Of a stretch of DNA of 21,426 nucleotides, positions 15,480 to 21,426 are shown piece by piece. The DNA is from Proteobacteria bacterium UBA6522 (GTDB lineage Bacteria > Pseudomonadota > Gammaproteobacteria > Steroidobacterales > Rariloculaceae). The stretch is taken from the NCBI GenBank assembly GCA_002434915.1, contig DJLG01000026.1, forward strand, positions 1 to 21,426. The letters are read 5' to 3'. Below the pieces are notes generated by a model. It was given only the letters and a program-made list of their open reading frames with translations, was not told the DNA's origin and did no database searches. The translations under genes were made by a program, and so were the position numbers. Every line of letters starts with the position of its first letter. Position 1 is the stretch's first letter.

Positions 15480-16735
15480 CGAATTACAATAGGCGCCACT
15501 GTAGAACCACCTGATCCACGTATTGGAATAGTCTGAACTATTAACGTTGCTATGTAGCAGGATCGATCTATTGACGATTCTTTCATAACGTCCTGATTTA
15601 AACGTTCTTGTTCGCAATCTGATGCCCACTCTTCTAAATCAACATCTTCGAGCATATAAATTCCACTGCTAAGCCAGCTAACATGGCCTGGTCTATGAAA
15701 CGGATCTGGCTCTTTAAATGGGTTAGCAATCTCAATACTTTTCACGTCAGCAGCAACTAATACAGGCTGACGATTCAAAGTCCATTGAATGGCTCGTAAG
15801 TCTAAGCCTGGTCCTCCTGGAAGAAACTCTGCATCTTGACCATTATTTAGATACTTAAGGCGTTCATTTCTAGGGTCTATAGGATTAGATGTCCAGTACC
15901 GACCAGCCCATGCGGTACGTATTAATAATGCATCACCCGGCTTTATGTCATCTATTGTGAGGTTTTGCCTTAATAGTGATTGCTCTATCTCTTCAGGGGT
16001 AAATTCATATGCTGGTGGCGGAAATTGTTCTGGATCCCTCCCTAATAAAACCTCTTTTTCTCTTAATAATCCTCCAAGGTCTATTAAAATTCCCCGAGCA
16101 ATGATGGTTCCCACATTCTCAATACCCATTCTCGTATGTCCACGAAACACATAATCATCGCCTGGATTTCCGTTTGGCAGTTCGCCAAGGTCTCCCTCAA
16201 CATGCAAGTGTGTTTCAGGATCACGTGTATCAAAACAGTTATATGTAATACCTCCCTGCGTGAAATGGTTAAAACCATCTAGCTGGGTACCGATCTCAAA
16301 CTGCAAAACACCAGCCCGGTTCATATTAAACGTACTGTTACCAAGAGTTTCTTCATTATTGGTGATTGTATTTCCGGCGCCACGTCCTGGCCATTGGCCC
16401 AGGTTTGATTTGAAATCCAAAAAAGCAGCAAAACCCATCTGACCGGGCTCTAACATATGTGACAGGTTATAGACTCTACCTGACCTTATTAGGGCAAGAT
16501 TTTCCTGGACTCTCTCGTCCGTTAAATAATTGAGATTGCCTTTTTGATCCTCAGGCCCCCACTTTCTTGTAGCAGTATTATCACAAGGATCAGGAAGGGC
16601 TGTGATCACCTCTGGAATCAAATCCATAGGAGTATAGGAACTAGTCGACTGCGCCCTGAGCAATGTGTTTATCAGAAATATAAACATCATCACCGCAATA
16701 AATATTCGCAGGAATATAAAAGTCGGGTTATTCAT
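15476..16735 (-). CDS. Exported cyclase-family hydrolase (kynurenine-formamidase-like fold)
   Basis: A 419-residue protein with a Sec signal peptide (1-29, ending LRAQS). KWGPEDQKGNLNYLT (58-72) and LSHMLEPGQMG (91-101) are typical of the cyclase family, related to arylformamidase KynB and isatin hydrolase. The metal-binding motif, classically HxGTHxDxxxH, here reads EIGTQLDGFNHF (147-158): D153 and H157 remain and the middle His is Gln, as in the 'GTQxDGxxH' branch. The closing IPIRGSGGSTVAPIVI matches the family C terminus. Members hydrolyse amide bonds in small cyclic or aromatic compounds with Mn2+ or Zn2+. Here it would act in the periplasm. GGAG lies 4-5 bases before the ATG. A dyad at 16775-16792 stands 40 bases upstream. 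The substrate is unknown. Confidence 0.86.
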   Translation of the reverse strand: MNNPTFIFLRIFIAVMMFIFLINTLLRAQSTSSYTPMDLIPEVITALPDPCDNTATRKWGPEDQKGNLNYLTDERVQENLALIRSGRVYNLSHMLEPGQMGFAAFLDFKSNLGQWPGRGAGNTITNNEETLGNSTFNMNRAGVLQFEIGTQLDGFNHFTQGGITYNCFDTRDPETHLHVEGDLGELPNGNPGDDYVFRGHTRMGIENVGTIIARGILIDLGGLLREKEVLLGRDPEQFPPPAYEFTPEEIEQSLLRQNLTIDDIKPGDALLIRTAWAGRYWTSNPIDPRNERLKYLNNGQDAEFLPGGPGLDLRAIQWTLNRQPVLVAADVKSIEIANPFKEPDPFHRPGHVSWLSSGIYMLEDVDLEEWASDCEQERLNQDVMKESSIDRSCYIATLIVQTIPIRGSGGSTVAPIVIR

Positions 16736-16774
16736 TTTGCTCCATACCTTTAATTAATAAAGACAATTAAATAA

Positions 16775-16792
16775 TCAGACTTTTAAGTCTGA
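16775..16792. promoter_or_regulatory. 8-2-8 inverted repeat, candidate operator between cyclase gene and bfr
   Basis: TCAGACTT and AAGTCTGA are perfect inverted copies separated by TT. The element stands 40 bases before the cyclase start and 127 bases before bfr. It is a convincing dyad by length; the binding protein is unknown. AT-rich -10-like sequence (TTTAAT) lies between it and the cyclase gene on the minus strand. Confidence 0.45.
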
Positions 16793-16828
16793 ATGCTTAT
16801 CAAAATCAAGTGCAGTTAAATACCAAAT

Positions 16829-16847
16829 GCAATTGAAAATCATTATC
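16829..16847 (+). promoter_or_regulatory. Putative Fur box upstream of bfr
   Basis: GCAATTGAAAATCATTATC matches the 19-base Fur consensus (GATAATGATAATCATTATC) at 15 positions, counted by hand, including an unbroken AATCATTATC end. It is 71 bases before the bfr start. It lies within a 21-base block (16824-16844) that recurs upstream of bfd with a single change. Iron-dependent control is inferred; the block may also hold the -10 hexamer GAAAAT. Confidence 0.6.
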
Positions 16848-16918
16848 TTTTCAATGATTTAGAAGAATATATGTTAGCCTTACACCAAATTCAATCCATC
16901 ACAAAAAGGAGCTAACTA

Positions 16919-17395
16919 GTGAAGGGTGATACAAAAGTAATAAAGGCGCTTAACAAAGCACTCTACAACGAACTGATTGCAATCAATCAATACTTCCTGC
17001 ACTCCAGAATGCTTAAGAACTGGGGTGTTACAAAGCTTGCGGAACATGAGTACAAAGAATCTATTGAAGAAATGCAACATGCTGATTTGTTAATAGAGCG
17101 CATACTATTTTTGGAAGGTCTACCAAATCTACAGGATTTAGGGAAACTACTAATCGGTGAAGACGTTAAAGAAATACTTTCATGTGACTTGCGATTAGAA
17201 GAAGAAGCCATCCCAGCACTTAGAGAAGGCATTGCACTCTGTGAAGAAAAAGCTGACTTCGTCTCCCGTCAATTACTTGCGGACATACTTAAGAATGAAG
17301 AAGAACACGTAGATTGGCTCGAGGAACAATTTGATCTTATAAAACGTATGGGTCTTGAAAACTATATACATCTGCGCAGTGGGCCAACAGAGTAA
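16919..17395 (+). CDS. bfr: Bacterioferritin
   Basis: Bacterioferritin forms a 24-subunit haem-containing shell that oxidises Fe(II) and stores iron as a ferric mineral in the cytoplasm. The 158-residue product aligns without gaps to E. coli Bfr through residue 130: ferroxidase ligands E18, E51, H54, E94, E127 and H130 are present, as is haem-ligand M52. FLEGLPNLQDLGKL (64-77) is near invariant in the family. The start is GTG, supported by AAGGAG 7-8 bases upstream and by the family N terminus MKGDTKVI. A Fur-like box lies at 16829-16847. The gene converges on bfd, whose product releases the stored iron, with 28 bases between the stops. Identification is secure. Confidence 0.97.
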   Translation: MKGDTKVIKALNKALYNELIAINQYFLHSRMLKNWGVTKLAEHEYKESIEEMQHADLLIERILFLEGLPNLQDLGKLLIGEDVKEILSCDLRLEEEAIPALREGIALCEEKADFVSRQLLADILKNEEEHVDWLEEQFDLIKRMGLENYIHLRSGPTE

Positions 17396-17423
17396 GGTTT
17401 ATACTAAGTGTTATAAGCTTGGG

Positions 17424-17627
17424 TTAGGCTCTAGAACCAGACGTTTGAAGGCTATCAACTGTGGATTCATGCACTTCCTGAACCAGTTGCTCTGCCATTT
17501 CAACACATCTGCCACAACGAATGGGCTTACCCAACTGGATATAGACATCCCGTGCACAACTTGCCCCTGATTGAGCAATCCTTTTTATATCCCTGTCGCT
17601 ATGACCATTGCAAACACATACGTACAT
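17424..17627 (-). CDS. bfd: Bacterioferritin-associated ferredoxin
   Basis: A 67-residue [2Fe-2S] protein of the BFD/Fer2_BFD family. The four cluster ligands C4, C6, C38 and C41 are at exactly the E. coli Bfd positions (MYVCVCNG and RCGRC). Bfd binds bacterioferritin at the haem and passes electrons that reduce the mineral core so Fe(II) can leave. The start at 17627 is chosen over an in-frame ATG 18 bases upstream, because it gives the standard MYVC beginning and has AGGA 7 bases before it. It is convergent with bfr rather than in the common same-strand bfd-bfr order. A Fur-like box lies 20 bases upstream of the start. Confidence 0.95.
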   Translation of the reverse strand: MYVCVCNGHSDRDIKRIAQSGASCARDVYIQLGKPIRCGRCVEMAEQLVQEVHESTVDSLQTSGSRA

Positions 17628-17647
17628 AGACGTATCCTGTCTCAAAT

Positions 17648-17666
17648 AAGAATGATTGTCAATTGC
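17648..17666 (-). promoter_or_regulatory. Putative Fur box upstream of bfd
   Basis: On the minus strand, GCAATTGACAATCATTCTT matches the Fur consensus at 13 of 19 positions and is almost the same as the bfr box. It overlaps GACAAT, a possible -10 with TTGTAA 18 bases upstream. E. coli bfd is Fur-repressed, which fits. Confidence 0.5.
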
Positions 17667-17739
17667 ATTTGATATCAGTTACAAGTTGGGAAATCTAAAC
17701 CCTGTTTTAAAACAAAATTAATAAATTACCAATATGAAA

Positions 17740-18978
17740 TCAGGCTCTTTCAATATAATTGGTATTGATTTGATCTACAGATACAACTCCAGCTTCCTGC
17801 ATAACTCTGCGAAATTCTGCCCTAAGGATACTTAGCACTTTCTCCACTCCTGCCTGACCGAATGCTCCGAGACCAAACACATAGGGTCTACCAATACATA
17901 CAGCATCTGCACCAAGCGCTAGAGCCTTAAATATGTCACTTCCTCGGCGAAAACCTCCATCAATCAATACTGGAATCTGGCCGCCCACTGATGCAACAAT
18001 CTCAGGGAGGCTCTCAATTGTTGATCGACCACTAGCCTCTGACCGACCACCGTGATTAGATACAACAATTCCATCAACACCATACCGCAGGCATAGCCTT
18101 GCATCTTCAGCAGTAACAATACCCTTAAGCACAACCCGCATGGACGTGCTTGACTTCAAGCGCTCAATAAAATCCCATGTTAGGCTCGAAGCTTGTGTGC
18201 TTTCCACTCCCGTTAGATCTATATCTGTCCACATTGCTCTATCTTTTAAACGCTCCTCTGGAGTAGCGTTTGGAATATGGCACTGAGTGCAATCTGTTGT
18301 ATCAGATCTAACATAGCGCTGGAAAGTTTCCATGTTACGAGGAGCTGCGCGATCGACGGTAACAGCAACAACCGGACAACCAGCTTGTTCAGCGCGCTTA
18401 GTGAGCCCCTCAGCAATATGCCAGTGGTTTGATGGGTAAAGTTGAAACCACACAGGGGTACCCCTGGCAGCTGTGACAGCTTCAATGGTCTGGCTTGTTT
18501 GAGTTGATAGTATTTGGGTATGACCACCTACCCTAGCACCCCGAGCAGAGGCAACTTCTCCCTCAGAGTGGTACTTACCCTGTCCTCCTACCGGTGCCAA
18601 GGCAATTGGATTATCCCAAGGGACACCAAAAATACTGGTTGATGTATTGGTATTACGTATGTCAACCATCCTTCGTGCACGTATTCTGAAACGATTGAAT
18701 CCATCTCTATTAGCTAAAAGGGTCTCATCACTATCCGTACCAGAGACGGTATAACCATAATGCGCAGGCAATAAACGGTTTTTAGCAACAGGCTGAAAAT
18801 CGAATACATTTAATGCTTCATCAGCAGCCTTTATCATCTCTACTGGAAGAGAATCAGCAGCTAAAAGCTTTTCGTTCAAAAAAGGAATAACTGCTGACCC
18901 AGCAAAAACAGGCGTGGTTGCTAAAAAACGAAGAAACTGTCGACGATTCTCAAGGTTGGTTTTATTATTATTCGACAT
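17740..18978 (-). CDS. Tat-exported FMN-dependent alpha-hydroxy-acid dehydrogenase with internal CXXCH
   Basis: A 412-residue member of the L-lactate dehydrogenase/glycolate oxidase flavoenzyme family, which oxidises 2-hydroxy acids to 2-keto acids. A Tat signal (NRRQFLRFLA at 11-20) sends it to the periplasm, whereas LldD is cytosolic. Conserved active-site positions: tyrosine near Y76 in YTVSGTDSDET, Y181 in FQLYP, D209 in TVD, R214, K285 in LKGI, base H309 and R312 in SNHGGR, and the FMN phosphate site GGFRRG and GADAVCIGRP. In the mobile loop after R214 lies C230-T-Q-C233-H234, a c-type haem attachment motif, possibly used to bind haem in the periplasm. AGGAGGG stands 4 bases before the ATG. 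It diverges from a TctC-type binding protein gene. The family call is firm; the electron acceptor and substrate are unknown. Confidence 0.9.
   Translation of the reverse strand: MSNNNKTNLENRRQFLRFLATTPVFAGSAVIPFLNEKLLAADSLPVEMIKAADEALNVFDFQPVAKNRLLPAHYGYTVSGTDSDETLLANRDGFNRFRIRARRMVDIRNTNTSTSIFGVPWDNPIALAPVGGQGKYHSEGEVASARGARVGGHTQILSTQTSQTIEAVTAARGTPVWFQLYPSNHWHIAEGLTKRAEQAGCPVVAVTVDRAAPRNMETFQRYVRSDTTDCTQCHIPNATPEERLKDRAMWTDIDLTGVESTQASSLTWDFIERLKSSTSMRVVLKGIVTAEDARLCLRYGVDGIVVSNHGGRSEASGRSTIESLPEIVASVGGQIPVLIDGGFRRGSDIFKALALGADAVCIGRPYVFGLGAFGQAGVEKVLSILRAEFRRVMQEAGVVSVDQINTNYIERA
18277..18291 (-). other. CXXCH haem-c attachment motif inside the FMN dehydrogenase gene
   Basis: These codons read Cys-Thr-Gln-Cys-His (residues 230-234). 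They fall in the loop between the strand with catalytic D209/R214 and the next helix, where relatives have a flexible active-site lid. Haem attachment is possible only if the protein is exported, which the Tat signal predicts. Confidence 0.5.
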
Positions 18979-19052
18979 CTTACCCTCCTATTTTTGGGGG
19001 CTAACTTTCTACGCTAACCTTATGATTGTACCTCGAAGTAAGTTAGTTGTTG

Positions 19053-19071
19053 CCGAGTGATAATCATCACC
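19053..19071. promoter_or_regulatory. Weak Fur-like site in the divergent gap of the FMN dehydrogenase and TctC genes
   Basis: The core GATAATCAT is intact, and 13 of 19 positions match the Fur consensus by hand count, but the left third matches poorly. It lies between two divergent starts (18978 and 19141). The region is AT-rich, so chance is a real alternative. Confidence 0.28.
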
Positions 19072-19140
19072 TTTAGAATCTATAGATGAAAACCAAGCAA
19101 CTGTAATAGGGAAACTAAAATCAAAGACATTTCTATATTT

Positions 19141-20154
19141 ATGAGATTTCTTCGTCTAACTAGCTTAGTAGCCACAGTAATAGGAATCACAGCATGCACT
19201 CAATCACCAACGGATGCTCCTTATACAAACCGTCAGATTACAATTCTTGTAGGCTCAGGACCAGGCGGTGTAACAGATACCTCAGCCAGAATCATCGCGG
19301 GTTTTCTTGAACAATATCTACCTGAAGGTGCCACAGTAATTGTTCAAAATATGCCTGGTGGCGGCAGTGTAACCATGGCAAATCACCTATACCGTTCGGC
19401 ACCAAGAGATGGAACAGTTCTTGGCTATTCCTTACCTGGACTAGTTGCCGCTCAGTTAATGGAACCTGATCGGGCTAAATATGACGGACAGGAATTAAAA
19501 TGGATAGGGTCAGCAATCACCGTTACTAACGCCATCGCAGTACTTAATGATACTCCTGTAGAAACTCTCGAAGATGTTCGTGATACCGAAATTATTATTG
19601 GCGCAACAGGACGCGGATCACTTCTCTATCAACTACCAGCTATGGCAAAGGCGCTACTAGATCTTGAAATACAGATAATTACTGGATATCAAGGAAGCTC
19701 AGAAATAACGCTCGCGATGGAACGCGGAGAAGTAAATGGACAGGCAACGGCTATGGACTACTGGGCATTATCACGTCCAGAATGGCTCTCAGATGGAAGA
19801 CTTAAGTACCTTGCTTATGTTGGCCCATCAGATCCACGCACTCCTAATACACCTCACTTAAATGATCTGGTTTCCTCAGAAAGGGATAAGGACCTAATCG
19901 CAGTACTTGAAATAGGCTCAAGAGTGGGTTGGCCACTTTTTGCTCCTCCAGGAATACCCGATCAACAATTGGAAACTCTGCGCCTAGCTTTTAACCAGAT
20001 GCTGCAAGATAAAGCATTTTCCGAAGCAATAGAGACTTCAATGCGCACGTCACTGAACCCCATTGAAGGGGAAAGACTTGAAATGATTGTTGAAACCGCC
20101 CTATCTACACCAGATTCCGTAATAAACGAGGTAAAAGAATTACTCGGGATCTAA
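19141..20154 (+). CDS. Tripartite tricarboxylate transporter substrate-binding lipoprotein (TctC/Bug family, orphan)
   Basis: A 337-residue binding protein with a lipoprotein signal (lipobox ITAC, Cys19). The mature part follows the Bug/TctC layout: ITILVGSGPGGVTDTSARI (about 34-52), where the family has 'v.f.pGG..D..aR', NMPGGGSVTMAN about residue 75-86, and later GATGRGSLLYQLPA and GYQGSSEITLAMERGEVNGQ ('GY.G......AlerGEvdg'). Bug proteins bind carboxylates such as citrate, tartrate, glutamate or terephthalate. No TctAB membrane genes are in the window. No clear Shine-Dalgarno precedes the ATG. It diverges from the hydroxy-acid dehydrogenase gene, which could oxidise the same class of ligands. 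Confidence 0.9.
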   Translation: MRFLRLTSLVATVIGITACTQSPTDAPYTNRQITILVGSGPGGVTDTSARIIAGFLEQYLPEGATVIVQNMPGGGSVTMANHLYRSAPRDGTVLGYSLPGLVAAQLMEPDRAKYDGQELKWIGSAITVTNAIAVLNDTPVETLEDVRDTEIIIGATGRGSLLYQLPAMAKALLDLEIQIITGYQGSSEITLAMERGEVNGQATAMDYWALSRPEWLSDGRLKYLAYVGPSDPRTPNTPHLNDLVSSERDKDLIAVLEIGSRVGWPLFAPPGIPDQQLETLRLAFNQMLQDKAFSEAIETSMRTSLNPIEGERLEMIVETALSTPDSVINEVKELLGI

Positions 20155-20211
20155 ATAGTATGGAAGTTATTACCTCAATCCGCATTGAAAGTTTTAAGCG
20201 ATCACGAGTGC

Positions 20212-20409
20212 CTACATACCCATAGAACAACTCATATCTTGCCCACAACACATTGGTGATTTTATTTTTCCATGGCCATTAGGGCAATTAGAAATCTGCA
20301 CCTCTCTACCATCAGGTAATGCAAGCATATCATTCTGCAAAGCAGTATCGCAGTGCCCACAAGTTGCATTAACACTCATATCACACTTTGTACATTCATA
20401 AGTTGCCAT
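20212..20409 (-). CDS. Eight-cysteine mini-protein, putative metal-binding, unknown function
   Basis: A 65-residue protein with Cys at 6, 9, 17, 20, 42, 54, 55 and 61, plus H19 and H46. C6-x-x-C9 and C17-x-x-C20 look like zinc knuckles. The end, SPMCCGQDMSCSMGM, has a CCG-x-x-M unit like that of desulforedoxin/desulfoferrodoxin, where CxxC and CC together bind one iron. A Zn or Fe protein is likely; the Met/Cys-rich tail would also suit Cu(I). No signal peptide, so cytosolic. AAGGGGAA lies about 6 bases before the ATG, good evidence that it is translated. It lies 93 bases after the alpha/beta-hydrolase gene on the same strand. I do not recognise a named family with certainty. Confidence 0.75.
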   Translation of the reverse strand: MATYECTKCDMSVNATCGHCDTALQNDMLALPDGREVQISNCPNGHGKIKSPMCCGQDMSCSMGM

Positions 20410-20502
20410 ATAACGTTCCCCTTGTTAAACAAACATTCTTACAAATTCAGCGCTATCCGAAGTTGAATAATTACATTGTAACTACCGCTTGAATTAAATT
20501 CC

Positions 20503-21378
20503 TTACTTCTCTATCGAAAAATAACGATCTACCCAATCTTTTACTATATGTTTGACTCGAGCATTGCCCTCAGCAAGCAAAAAATGATCTACACCAGAAA
20601 CAAGATGAAGCTCTGTGGGTTCACCAGCATTTTTAAAAAGCTCAATGGACTGTTCTGTCGGGCATATTGAATCTCTAGCCGCATGCAATAGCAAAAGAGG
20701 TCGTGGGGCAATATTCCCAACTACTTCCTCTGCATTGAAATCAAACATGCTCTGTGCAGTTTCAACCGGAAATTGCATAACAGATTTCTTAGCCAGATGG
20801 GTTCTGAGAAAATTTGGTATCGGCACGATATCATAACGTGAAACCATCAAAGATTTTCCGGTTTGTCTTTTATGCATAGCACCAGCAGAAAGCATATCGG
20901 TAAATTTCTTCCAATCCTGGGAAGTTGCATGCTGAGCCCGAAATTTTCTTTCCCCATTACCCCAACCTACAGAAGAAACAACAGCCGCTGGGCGTTCATC
21001 TATCCCTGCGGTATATATTGCTACAGCAGCACCGAAGCTACTTGCCATAAGACCGATACGATTACCTGAGATTTCTGACCGATTCAAAAAATAGTCTAGC
21101 GCATACTGAGTATCTTCGACCTGCTCCAAGCAAATCACCCTACCAAATTCCCCCTCACTGTCTCCACAGCCACGCATATCAAAACGCAATGTCACATAAC
21201 CCCATTTGTTCAGCATTTGGCAAGGCTGAATAGTATTACCAGCACTGCTATTACTACCAAACCCATGTAGCACAATAAAACCAGGACGTTTTTCTCCACG
21301 TTTGAGATCATCGGGAATAGAAACAGTACCTGCCAACTTGAGACCACCGGCAGACTCAAATGTTATTTTTTCTTCCAT
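20503..21378 (-). CDS. Alpha/beta hydrolase (serine aminopeptidase S33-like)
   Basis: A 291-residue cytosolic alpha/beta hydrolase. VLHGFGSN (37-44) forms the oxyanion-hole turn, RFDMRGCGDSEGEFG (65-79) is the typical strand-4 region, nucleophile S114 lies in ASSFGA (a GxSxG elbow whose first Gly is Ala), the acid is D236 in HAARDSICP and the base H265 in GVDHFLL. A cap-like insertion occupies about residues 145-215. The family includes esterases, lysophospholipases and peptidases; the substrate is unknown. AGGAAG stands about 9 bases before the ATG. The 48 bases beyond the start to the window edge show no further gene. Confidence 0.86.
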   Translation of the reverse strand: MEEKITFESAGGLKLAGTVSIPDDLKRGEKRPGFIVLHGFGSNSSAGNTIQPCQMLNKWGYVTLRFDMRGCGDSEGEFGRVICLEQVEDTQYALDYFLNRSEISGNRIGLMASSFGAAVAIYTAGIDERPAAVVSSVGWGNGERKFRAQHATSQDWKKFTDMLSAGAMHKRQTGKSLMVSRYDIVPIPNFLRTHLAKKSVMQFPVETAQSMFDFNAEEVVGNIAPRPLLLLHAARDSICPTEQSIELFKNAGEPTELHLVSGVDHFLLAEGNARVKHIVKDWVDRYFSIEK

Positions 21379-21426
21379 AACAATATGCTTCCTGAGCGAT
21401 CTTCATCATTCAATATAGAATGACTG

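Noticed and set aside
17657..17662. Perfect TTGACA -35 within the bfd box
   Set aside because: No acceptable -10 at 16-18 bases, and transcription would then begin at the start codon despite a good ribosome site there.
1..21426. CRISPR array, insertion sequence, tRNA or phage genes
   Set aside because: No spaced direct repeats, transposase or integrase motifs, cloverleaf or phage structural genes were seen on either strand.

Overview
The window looks like a chromosomal piece of a free-living, probably marine, gammaproteobacterium with a low to moderate GC content. The reasons are: a bacterioferritin with its ferredoxin (bfr/bfd) whose metal ligands sit at the same residue numbers as in E. 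coli, candidate Fur boxes, UppP, orphan TRAP- and TctC-type solute-binding proteins, a DUF6152-type protein, and many Tat- or Sec-exported small-molecule enzymes. This placement is an inference from gene content; no rRNA or tRNA is visible.

Layout. 1-1150: a truncated Tat-exported gamma-glutamyltransferase and a PAT-type acetyltransferase, both minus strand. 1361-5164: uppP, an exported metallo-beta-lactamase-fold hydrolase, a VOC (glyoxalase-fold) protein and an APC amino-acid permease, the last two probably co-transcribed. 5190-7397: a minus-strand terminator, a Tat-exported dienelactone-hydrolase-like enzyme, and an exported DUF6152 protein behind a promoter/operator-like dyad. 7413-9957: an exported TPR protein followed by an orphan TRAP-type binding lipoprotein. 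10202-15479: a compact glycan islet with a fucosyltransferase-like protein, an asnB-fkbM-fkbM operon on the opposite strand, and a family 4 glycosyltransferase. 15476-16735: an exported cyclase-family hydrolase. 16829-17671: an iron module of convergent bfr and bfd, each preceded by nearly the same Fur-like box. 17740-20154: a Tat-exported FMN alpha-hydroxy-acid dehydrogenase that carries a CXXCH motif, divergent from an orphan TctC/Bug-type binding lipoprotein. 20212-21378: an eight-cysteine mini-protein and an alpha/beta hydrolase.

How the parts fit. About half of the genes encode periplasmic or envelope-anchored proteins that capture or hydrolyse small organic acids, peptides or lactones, as expected of a heterotrophic scavenger. 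The glycan islet has no sugar-nucleotide synthesis, flippase or polymerase genes, so it probably decorates a glycan built elsewhere. The iron module is a conventional store-and-release pair.

I found no convincing unknown defence or mobile system. The points most worth checking are the CXXCH motif in the flavoenzyme, the 20-of-21-base box shared by bfr and bfd, the asnB/fkbM glycan islet, and the eight-cysteine mini-protein. No CRISPR array, insertion sequence, RNA gene or attachment site was seen, and no stretch over 300 bases lacks a gene.
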